In this document: positions 40,501 through 52,700 of the stretch, piece by piece
Numbering within the stretch: the first letter of the stretch is position 1
Layout of the letters: each line of letters opens with the position of its first letter
Assembly: GCA_012295275.1 (NCBI GenBank)
Contig: CM022672.1
Span: 1,000,443-1,064,442 of the forward strand
From: Chrysomallon squamiferum
Taxonomy: Eukaryota; Mollusca; Gastropoda; Neomphalida; Peltospiridae
Length of the DNA: 64,000 nt
Reading direction: 5' to 3'
Notes under the pieces: generated by a model
Database searches by the model: none
What the model saw: the letters and a program-made list of their open reading frames with translations, nothing else
What the model was told of the DNA's origin: nothing
Translations under genes and position numbers: made by a program

Positions 40501-43500
40501 TAATCTACTTTGTGTCATTCAGTGCATAGTCAAGTGTTTTGTGTTTTAACAGTCCACTTTTTCATAAGGTACATAGCATATTGTTTGTTATTTGATAAAC
40601 ATTCTACCCCAAATCCCAACATGCAGTATGTATTAAGTACCTTTTTCATTATTACTTAAAATAAATATCTGCAGAAATGGTCTAGCCATGAGAACAGACT
40701 AGAAGGAAATCAGTTTTTCATTAGAGAAATTCAGATCTTTCAGTTTTTCACTTTTTTCATGTTATTTGCTCTGCTATTTAGATGAATCAGTTTTGGCAGG
40801 ACATGTTTGATTATATTTTCTTCTCCAATATCAACATGTTTTGAAATATTTGATTGAAAATGAACAGTTGTTAATGAATGGCTTCTGATGACACTGGTCT
40901 TTGCCAATCAAGTCAGGTTTTATGTTGGTTTATTATACATTCATGCATATAGTGATACTTCCAAACTGAAGTTAATTATCTAGATCCTTGACTACAATCA
41001 ATAATGATTTGTTAGCTTCCAGTAAGTGTTCTTTACTTGACCACTGGTGGCATTTGCAGTGTTCTTAATACGTTGCTGATAGAAATAAGTAGTGGATTTG
41101 TTGTAGGTACACACTGCATCATTGTTATATACATTAACTTGTAATATTCAGTGATTTTTTAGATATTTTCTTCTTTGAATGCTGCTAGCTTGTTCAATTT
41201 TTGTGAAACAGTTTTGGCATAGATTGCAAAAACAAATTCTATAAGGCTAAATAAAATTTTAAAAGAGATGAATACATGTCAAATACTAGTTTGTTGCATG
41301 TTGAATATGTTAATTGATCATTCGTAGGTATTTCTTATATCTTTTATGGCTTTACTTAGAAAATGATCAGGTTGTTAATAAATTCAGTCTCATTCATCTG
41401 ACATTAATGGTGATCACAGACAGACTTTTATCCTTAAGTAGTATGACAGTTGTATTTACAGTAATCTTTATTTATTAACATTGTGCCGTTTTTGGACCAT
41501 TTTTTGGACCAGTGAAGTGTTACTTTTGTGAATAAAGCTGGTATTTGGGGTTTACTTGTATCAGGTATTGACAGTATTCATTGTGCAAACTTTGATTTAC
41601 AGTTGCAAGTTGGGTATTGCTTGACACTACAGTTACGCAGTTGGTAGGTCAGCAGCAGTTGGATTGTGCAAGATAGATTGTCTGAGTATCGGTTGGACTG
41701 TTTTGCATTTCAACCCTTACTGTATTGGTTTATTAAAAATAAAAAAATGTTTTTCTTCTTTATGTTCAGAAAATTACAACCAGTTTCCCTACATCCAGCA
41801 CGCAAAGATATAAATATTAAAAGTATTATTGTTATCATTGTATCATAAATATTTATTGTAACGTGTTGGTGAAAATTACATTTCTTATTTGCTTATGTTT
41901 AATTATAATAAAGAAGGTTTGCACATTTTTTTCCTTTAGTTACATTCAACTGAATGTGTTTGTCATTCAGATGCTGTGTAAAGTGAAAAAGCATACTGTG
42001 TTGTAAATGCTACCGAGTCATTTTTAATATTATTTATAGAGCAAAAAAACGAAAACACAATAATAATAATAATAATAATTTGATAAAAACCTTTTGCAAC
42101 ATGATATGACATTGTGACACAAGTTATTTCTTAAGCATGAGTGGATTTTTATATATATATCGGTTTAACATTCAGATGCCTTGTGAAGCAGCAGTGAGGT
42201 GGTTATTTCTAATTATTCCGTTCATATTTTCGTGTGTACTGCTGCATGAAATATTAGTCTTGTCACAGATGTTTATAGTGAAATTTGTTTTGTGAATTTG
42301 TTTGAAAACAGTGTGAACTGATTAATAGTCCTTGTTTGAACCTGGCAAATGCATAATATGCTTGGTCAGATACAGCATGTAGTGTTTGCAACATTCATGA
42401 AAAATTAAATGAAACAGATATTTAATTGCAGTGTCATTCAATATTAATAAATTATATATCAAAAATGTTTTTAAAAAAACATTTGTATATATGGGAATGT
42501 TTGTTAGTGTATATAGTGTGAAATGGGGGGGATATAGATGCATATTTACTTATTGGTTTTTTAACAAATATTGATATAATTTACTTGCTTGCAGCTTCAC
42601 CAGTCATTCCAATAAACGACATCCGTGGGGTGGAATCCCTAAATTACAACAAGGCAGAGAAGATCCTTCGTTGCAAGCTGGCCTCGTTGTACCGGCTTAT
42701 TGACCTCTACGGCTGGACACAGAACATCTACAACCACATCAGTGTTAGTAGCTTGTATAATGATTTACCATAAAACACATCACTATTTTAAACATTGTTT
42801 TTATAAATGTTAACGTATCTATGGGACTACAAATAAACAGTCAAATAAAATAAGTATATTTCAAGTAAACATTTTATTGTTTATAACAAAGTATGACAAT
42901 AAAATAAGACTGTTAAAAGACACTGCCATTTTAAACTTACACAGTCGAAGAACTTTAACTAATGGACTACCCTGTATTTGAAGACTTAACCACCACTGAT
43001 ATTAGTTCTTTTGTTGCCGATCATAATTACTAATTAATACTGGACTGTGAAAAAACCCCAGTATAGCTTGGAAGTATGTAGACTGCATTTAGACTATAGT
43101 TACCAAGAGCATTCCATGGAAAATTTACTAACGTTAAATTTTTTCCCTAAAACTATAAAATTGAATCTGAATGAACTGTGTATGAAAGTAAAATACATTT
43201 GAGCATAAAGGGATTTTTAGTATTATATTTTTACTAATACCAGATGATTTTATTTAGCCTTTGTGAAGTTATCAAAAATACAGCTGTTTTGTTATGGGTT
43301 TTTGTGGGCTTTTTCTCCTTGTAACAGCTTCAGATTTTTTCTATCATGTTGGAATTAACATATCTAAAACATTTGTGATCTCTTGCAAAGGATTATACAT
43401 TTTGTTTTATTTGTATTCTGTCTGTCTAAGGTTTATAACTATCTTTCAGGTCCGAATGAGCCAGGAGAATGAACACTTCCTTCTGAACCCTTTTGGTCTG

Positions 43501-46194
43501 CTCTATTCAAGTGACTGCATCGTCTCTTGTCAAAGTTGACATCCGTGGAGAGATTATTGATCCGGGTTCGACAACGTTTGGCATCAACAAGTCTGGATTC
43601 ACACTGCACTCAGCTATCCACCAGGCACGACCAGATATCAAATGCATCATTCACTTACACACACCATCTGCAGTAGCAGTAAGTATTCTTGTGTATTTTA
43701 TTTTATTAACATTATTATTATTATTATTTAATTTTTTATTTTTAACTAAAGAATAAAAATGTTGTGGTTTTATATAAGAATTTAGTTTTTAAAGAAAAAG
43801 GTTATTTAATTTTTTTTATGAAATGTAAAATGATAACATCACAAATCTTTAAATGTGATAGGTGACTTGGGATGGGGTGAAAATTATTTAGTAACAGAGG
43901 TTATAATTGTACCAGTTTTCACTATCTACACAAAGATAACAAAAGTGATATATTAAATGGAAAGTAAATATGTTAATTAAAATTAAAAATGTGTGGAGTA
44001 ATTTGTAAGTTACTGTATATTTAGACAAGACAGCTATACAGAGTTAAATAAATTTTAAAAAAAGAGCAAGTTATATTAGAAAAAAAGCCACATAAATTCT
44101 ATTCCCTTTTTAAGAAATTAAACTTGATTCCTTTAATGTTAAAAACAGTTTAGTAGAATTGTTCTGTGTCATGAAATTTATTTTGTAAGATTTGCAATAC
44201 CATTATTACCTACAGGTTTCTGCAATGAAATGTGGCTTGTTGCCTTTGTCACAAGAAGCACTGGTATGTGGAGATGTCAGTTACCATGACTACCAGGGAA
44301 TTCTTGTAGATCAAGATGAAAGAGACAAACTGGCCCGAAGTCTTGGCCCATTCAATAAGGTAAATGTGAAAATGTATTTATTTATTAATGTTCTTTTTTT
44401 GTCTGGTAATGTCTATGATGAATATTTGCTTTTCACACTGATTTATTTATGTACTCTTTGCACTGGCACATATATTTGAAAAGAGAAAAATACAACTTTA
44501 TTGTGGAAAAAAGTTGGTAAAAAAAAAAAAAAAAAAAAATAAATAAATGGTTTCATTTTCTTACTTTTTAATTTTTTAACTTTATAACTAATTGTGATAT
44601 TTTGAATTATTTGATAGATTAATATTTGTGTTTGTTAGGTTATGATGCTGCGTAATCACGGAATTGTTGCCTGTGGAGAGAGGATAGAGGAAGCATTTCA
44701 TTATGCATTCAATTTAATGAATGCTTGCGACGCACAGGTATCTATATTTTGTATAGCACAAATTAGCATAAATGAGACAAATAAAAACCAGTATTATTAT
44801 ATTTTTAAAATTGTTACTATTATTATTATTATTATTTTTTTTTTTTTTTGCTACCGTAACTGAAAAATTATATTTAATAATCTGAATTAATTTAGATGCT
44901 GACCAGTGTAAACATTTCATTCTGAAATGTATTACTATGCATTCCTAAAATATATTGTGTAATTGACATTGAATAAATGCTGTTTTTAACCTTTTTATGT
45001 TGTTGAAACTTTTATGTGCAAATTTAAATTTTTTATACTTGATGTTTTATGCTAGATAATTGGCAAGACTGATTATTTTTTACATTATAAATGTAACAAT
45101 ATAATTTCAGTTAATTTTGGAGATTAAGAAATTAAATTGCAAAATATTTGTTGACTTCTTTTTAAATTTCATTTTCTCCCTGCTCACATCCATAAAGGTG
45201 ATGTCTTTTTCTTATTGTGTCCATTTTATAAATGTGTCATTATTTCATTATTTATTTCATTTTAGGTAAGAGCGGTTACTGTTGGAATTGACAACTTGAT
45301 TCTGGTGGATGATGAGACAAAAAAGAAGACATTTGCAGTGGGAAGCAAGGGAGGAGGAGGTGTATCTGCTAACAAGAAATGGAGGCCAGGCGAACTTGAA
45401 TTTGAAGCTCTGATGAGGCAGCTAGATAATGCGGTATGATATTTTGTCAGTTTAATAGTGTAGTATACGTTTTGTTCATCTGTTTGTGTAGGTGTGTATG
45501 TGGATGGGTGCACATCGGTTTATATGTTCTTTAATCACTTCAGGTATCTTTCTTTGGAGGAGGATGAGTAAAGATAAACATATTCATTTAGAGTTTCATA
45601 AGTTAATGATGTTTTATCATGTTAATAAACAATACAACTTAAATTTGTTTTATTCTTATTTTGATACAGAATTATCTAATATTTTATATTCTCCTGAAAT
45701 TTATTTAAGAATGATTCAGTTAAACATAAAAACAATGCTGATATAAATTTGTTTAGATGACCATAGGGTCAGGATGGAAAACAGATGCTAAAATATCTTT
45801 AAAGTAAATGTTTGTAATTATTTCATTTTGTACTTCAGGGTTTTCGCACTGGACACATCTATAAAATTCCACTGGTTAAGCAGGAAAAGAAAGACAGATC
45901 TAACAGTGCTGTTGAAGTGCCCCCGGCCTCTAGTTCATTTACTTACGTGTTTGATGGTGATTTTGAACACTCCAAATACGCGTAAGTTGCTTCTGATTTT
46001 TCTCAGCCTGTACATAATTGTTTTCATGGATTATTGTGTTTTAAATTGATGTTTACAGTCAGCTTGTTTTCCTTCACTAACATGAGCAAACAACATCATA
46101 GTACACCTTCTAGAAGTAATTTAGGACTATATCTCTTGAATTTAATAAACTTCATAATTACTAATGATCAGAATTTAGTGGTTATGCCATATAT

Positions 46195-46226
<32 letters not shown>

Positions 46227-46330
46227 CTTTTTTTTTGTTAATAGTAAATGCAGTTACTAACTAGTGATGGTCTTTGTTTTTTTGTTGTTTTTTTTTTTTA
46301 ATTATTTTTTATTATTATTATTATTATTAT

Positions 46331-46364
<34 letters not shown>

Positions 46365-49300
46365 CTCTCCACTGAAATCTGCACTGGAAAGACAGAAGCA
46401 GGCTTACAAAGCAGGGTGGCTAACATCACCAAATACTTACAAGAAACAGGAGATAGAGGAAATAGGAACCCCAACCCCTAAGAAAATAACCAAGGTATTG
46501 TAGAGCTAAAGCATTTCAATTATTTCTTGAAATGTTACGTAACAGTATAATGTTTTACTGTGCATGTGTGTGTGTTTGTCTTTTATCTCCTTAATCAATT
46601 TTTTTTTGTTTTTTAAATTGCAGTGGGTTCCAGAAGATGAACAACCCGGTCACACTAGCACACCCATCAAGATAGAGAGCCCAAATGTATTTGCACCACA
46701 AGGGGAAAATCCTAAGGAGTTCAGAGAAACACAGAAAAGAGTATGCTTTCAGTTCAAGCTGGTTTCATAATGTTCATGTAAAATTTATTTATTTCTAAAA
46801 TACTTGATCCCTGAAGCTGGTGAGTTTTATACTCAGGTCTTGAAATTATTTCCAAGATTTTTATTTTTATTTATTTTATAATTTTTTTATTTTTTTTTTT
46901 AAAAGAATATAACAAAATAAGAACATTTTTGGGGATTTTAAAGTTAATAATTAGGGAAAATAAGTTTTCAGTCAAGAGCAAGCAAATAATTTATTTATTT
47001 ATTTATTTGTTTGTTTGTTTGTTTGTTTGTTTGTTTGTTTATTACATTTTGTTGTTGTTAGTTTTTTGCTATCGTAATTAACCATTCATAATTAACATTT
47101 AAGCATTTGAATGATACAAAACTCAAACCAGTTTCTATCTTGAATATGCAAACTATTACAAAGTGCGTATTAAAGTATAGTTAAAAATATTTATTTATCT
47201 TTCTTGTACTTGAATTTATTTTGCAGTATGTTTCAGTAACATTAACAAGCTATAAGAATTTTGTTTAATTTCTTTTCTTTTTTTTTTTGGTGACGACTGT
47301 TAACAGAAATTCAGTTGCAAATGCCTAAATAAGCAAATCTGTGTAGATAATAACAATAACTAAACAAAAATCACAGTGGGAACACAGCAGGTTGTGAAAA
47401 ATCTTCATTACAAAGCTACAGGCTTTCACAAATATTCCTCATTTCAAGTAATTTTTTTCCAAATAAAGTATTATTTCATACGCTATTTGACTTGACTTTT
47501 CAGATAAAGAAAGATTACTATGAAGATAAAGTTTCCCCAGGTCCTCAGTCCAAAGTTCTGGAAGGACTTTCTTGGGATGAAGCTCAAAAACAGATGAAGG
47601 TGAAAACCTTTTTTCTCTCTCACCTAATTAATATTATTTTAAAGTGTGTAAAAATACAAACGTGAAAAATAAAAATAATAAAAACCTTGTCTACTTTTTA
47701 ATATAGTAAGCAGATTTTTTTGATTTTTTTTATAATAATGGTAAGAGAAAACATGCAAACGGTTGAAGAAATAGGTTTTTAAAAATAAATTTATCAAAAT
47801 TTATTATTCTACCTGTTTCAGCTACTTGAACAAGCTCACCTTGTTTTCAGTTTATGATAAATTAGATGTAATATGTTCTCTCAGTAGGTTATGGAAAAAT
47901 ATAATTTGTTCCTTCTATATACAGTGGGAAATTACAATTGGTTTCTTCTGTACATTGTAATGTGACAAATATTTGATAATAATAAAAATTGAGTCTTTTC
48001 ATAAAAACAGCCAAACACTTTGCTTTAATGTAATTCAGGTTGTATATTTAATGTTTATCATGTTTTATTTTTGTTGCTTCTCTTTCTAGGATGGCACTCT
48101 GAGTGGAACTTCAGATCATGTCATTGTAGTTGGAGCGGCTTCTAAAGGCATAATTCAGCGGGACCACCAACACAACGCTGTCGTTTACAAGTCTTATTAC
48201 GCAGCCAATCCTTTCGAAGGTGTGACAGAAGAGGACCTTGCCAAGTATGAGAAACAGGTTAAGAATGAACCAGGTAATGTGAAGAAATTGTTACTTATTT
48301 AGGTAAAAACAAATTTGAAAAAAAAACAATAGCATATGCATATTTATTTATTTTTATTAAAGAAAGTTTTTTTTTTTTTTAATCTGTTTTATAATTGTCT
48401 TATGTTATTAACTTGAAAGGAAAAACATTTCCTATACATATTATCAAAATAAAATAGTATAGTAATTTATCTTTAACCCCCTCCAAGAAATCAATAACAA
48501 TATAGCAGTAATAATAATCTTTTATTCTTATTATGTTTTGTGTAATTTGTATTATTTTATTACTGTAGTGGATGATGAGCTTGAACCTGGACCTGAAGGT
48601 CGTATTATCTCTACAGAAGAGCGCATGCAAAACCTGAACAAATCATCTGAAGGTAATTGTAATTAACAAACAGAAATCTGCTGTTTGTGTTGTAAAACAG
48701 TAAGAAAACCAGTCATTGGTATATTTATAAAAACTTCACAGAAATGTACTCCTGTTGTGGCCATTTAACATAACAATAGCAGCATGTTTGTTACTAGTCT
48801 TACTATTCATTATGATTTAATACTTACTACAAGGATTTAAAAAGTTCCCACATGCTTTTTGGCAGAAAATGTACAATAAAAAAAAAAAAAAGGTAAGAAA
48901 AGTCCTAATACTGATGAAATAAACATAACACTTGATTTATTTAAAAGAGAAATCATTATGTCTACAGCAGAAACAGTTAAATTAGAAAAACACCGTAAAC
49001 AAGTGGCTGGTTCTCTGAGATTCTGTGGATATTCATTGTTACATTTTTTTTGGTTTTTCTTTTTTTCTTTATTTTAGTGGCAAAATACTATGTTGTGTGT
49101 TTTGCTGTGTGATATATTTAAAAAATTTTTAGTTTTGTTGTAGAAATTAGCCTTTCTTTTGCATTGTTCCAAGACAGATTGTCAGATTGCATCTTGGCTT
49201 ATTTAAACAAAAATTAAATGACTACTCAAAATTAATATTTGAAGATTTTTGTTCATTAACAACCAAAAATAATGAATAAAATAAAAAAAAATAAAAAGTT

Positions 49301-49679
49301 ACAATAACAATATATTTAAAAATGATAATAAAGAAGGAGGAATTAACTAAAGAAAGGCTTAGCGTAAAGTTCACTAACTGTAGTTTGATAGTGTTGATGT
49401 TGTGTGTAGAATATTGATTTGCACGCTGCATGTTTTATGAACTAGAAACGGAAATGCCACAACAGGCTGCAGAAACTAACATAGATGAGGTAGTGAACGG
49501 CCCTCCACAGAAATCACCTGAATCAGAGAAAGGTTTGTACTTTGTTTTCATGTAACCTGCAGTGACACCTCATATCCAGTTTAGGTTCTAGAAAGCTTTT
49601 TTATTACCTTGCTTGTTGCTTTCTCAGCCTCTTGATATACAGTATAGTTTGTTAAAATCTAAAAGATTACAGTTGCCAA

Positions 49680-49719
<40 letters not shown>

Positions 49720-52700
49720 GTAAAACCTGATTCCTTTGTACATACATGTCAGAAAGGTTGTCGCATATTATAAATTATAATTATTTTTATTTTTATTCGT
49801 AACTGTATAATAAATCTATGAGGAAGACAAAAGACATTTTCACAGTGAATAAGTAGTAATTTGTTATCGTTTTAAATAAATGATAAAAAGACCTTAGCCG
49901 TGATAGATAATTTTAAAAATAAATAAAATAAAAGATGAAAGAAAGACAAAAAAACAAATTGCTAAGCACTGATTACTGTAAAGTTTTTGGTTAACTTTTT
50001 ATATGTAGCTCCTCCCATTCCTCCAAAGATGGGCAGGTCACAAGAGAATCTTCTAGCTGATACTTACTTTGCACGTTCGAGTGTGCATAATCCTGATCAT
50101 GCAACAGGTGACTTGTAAAAGAAACTGTTATTGGCCACATTTTATGCATTCATGTAACACACGTGCATTGGCCAAGTTGTTTGATTCAGCAGAGGATTTA
50201 ACTGTGGCTTGCTAGCTTTGATCTGATTACTTGAACGGTGCAGGCAGCTGATGTTTTGCCAGTATGTCTATTTAAACTTGAAATTTAATAACTGCATACT
50301 TTATAGCTTGATAACTTTAATTCCATTACTTGGATGGTGCATTATTTACAGTTGCAGAGTGTGTTACAAGTTTTACAAGCTCAATGCTTTTATATTGCCT
50401 AACTGTAATTTTACATGAGTGTGTATTTATGTTTTATATATGAAGTATTAGCATTGGCTTGGCAGATGGAAATTAAAAATACAAGTATCTGTACTGACTC
50501 AGTGACTGGGTTGTGGTTTTATTATTGTATTTTTTTTTTTTTTTCCAAACATTGTCAATTGCTGATAGACTTTATAAAGATTTATAATTTAACAATCCTT
50601 TAAATGTTTACAAACCTGACTTCAGAAAATTAACCGTGTTTTTCTTTCCCTAACTAATTTCTGTTTTTTTAATATTTTGTTCAGAACTTGCATGAAAGTT
50701 ATTTAATCTTTTAAAAATGTTTGTTAAATATTTGCACAAAATTACTAACATTTCCTTTTAATATTTACTTAGTTAAATAATTTTCCTGGTTCTTGAGTAT
50801 ATTAATATTCAGAAAAGTAATTAAAAATAGTTTTCTAAATAATACATACATTTTTTTTTTAAAATACAAATTGTCATTTTCTTAGTAATACAGGGACTTT
50901 TTAAAAAGATTTATTTTAAATTATAATTATTTTAATTAATATTTGAAGTCTTTAAAAAATAATGAGATTTTTTTTGTAATAACTTTAATACTGTAGAAGA
51001 GAAAAGAAGACAAAAAAAAAAAAAATTATAAAACTTTTTGTAAATGACTACTAAAATTATGTATGCTTGCATTGTTGCATGTTTTGTTTGCATGTGCAGA
51101 AAAGCGAAATGTGGCAATACAGAGGTCAAAGTCAGACCGACAGCCAGAAAGAAACCCTGAGTGTAAGTACGACCATAGGTCCTACACACAACACAAATCA
51201 CATTTATTCTTCATGATAGATGATTGGTTATAGGATCAGTCCTCCTTAATGCTTAGTTTGAGCTATATTCCATTTTAACCAGTACTTTAATTCTTTGGAT
51301 TTTGGTACTGTTTAACACCCAGCCCAATATCGCCTTTATTTGAAGGTAGACCAATTGTGCAGTCATGCCACAAACAGACAGCCATTGCCAATATATATTG
51401 TTGAAGTAAGTCAGATTTCCTGGTTTTTATCATGTTCGTTTAAAAATTGCTGCAGTTAATTATTGACTGTGGTATGTATTTTTCCATGTATGTAAATGGT
51501 ATATCAAAGATAATGTGTCATCCTATTAAGTCATTCTGCTAATAGGAACCATCCAGTAATTTGTGTCAGGAGGCTTCTTTATTCAAACATCATAACCACA
51601 TCAGGTTTGATTTGCAGTGATCATTGAGGGTTACTCATATCAAATATTCTTCTTTAATTCATAAACCATGAAAATATATTTGACCAGAGTATATTTGTTT
51701 CCCTCTGTTACCAACACACAATTTCCAAAACTGTAACATACTTAAAAGCATATTTACCATGGTTGGGGATATTTAAAATTGCACCTAACAGCATGCATTA
51801 GTTGTTTTTTTTTTATATAAAAATACTTTAACATGGATCAGTTTCAGGAAAAGTAATCAGATGTGGACTAGATAATTCAAAGCAGTTTCTTTTATTTCTT
51901 TGTAAATGTAAATGTTTCTCTTTGCTTTAAATGATGTTTACTTGTAGCATGTTAAATTATGCAACTGTAGCTTCACTGATATTTTTAATTTATTATATTT
52001 TTTAAAAAGTATTACAACTGTAATAGCTATTGTAAATTTATATTTATTTTTGTAAGTTTTCAGTTGTCTGATTGTGTTTTATTCCACTCTGTTTTTATTT
52101 TTAGTTTTTGAATGTGCTTTTAATTTGCTTCATTTTTGGTTTGGTTCTGTATGTTATTAGTGATTCAAGAACTTGAGAAGAAAAATTTGGAAAGGTCAAA
52201 ATCAGACCGAAGAAGAGGTGAGGTGCAGAAATAGTTTTAAATGTATTTGAAAAGGGAGTTAATTATCTCACATTATGGGTAGAGAACCTTAGAATGACAA
52301 ATCAACTTGTTTTGTTTTTTAAATTAGAATTAAAATAATAATGATAATAATTCTTGTGTGTTTAATTCTGCTTTTTCATTATGTCTTGTAATGTTTCCTT
52401 GTGTGCTTTTTATTGTTATTTAAATTTTGACAGAATTTCTTGTAGCCAACAGGGAAAGTGAAATTGTAGGCAGTTTTTCTGTAAACATTGTGAGATAACA
52501 AATGTTTAACAAACAGGAGCTGAGTATAGATTAATCACAATTCCCATTGTTACTTAGCAGCTGATAATAAAAATATTGATGATGAGAAAATTGTGATGAG
52601 TTGTTACACCATTTTAGTATATTACTATGTAATAACAAACAAATAAATATAAATAGAATACCATTAAATGATTAATGTGTTATTTGTGTGTCCTTGTTTT

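Noticed and set aside
40195-40610. Possible CRISPR-like repeat-spacer pattern
   Set aside because: Units are too diverged, have no constant repeat or spacer length, and the locus is an animal intron.
43294-43539. An 81-residue plus-strand frame ending at a TGA inside exon 4
   Set aside because: The stop results from the exon 4 indel; upstream codons belong to the intron.
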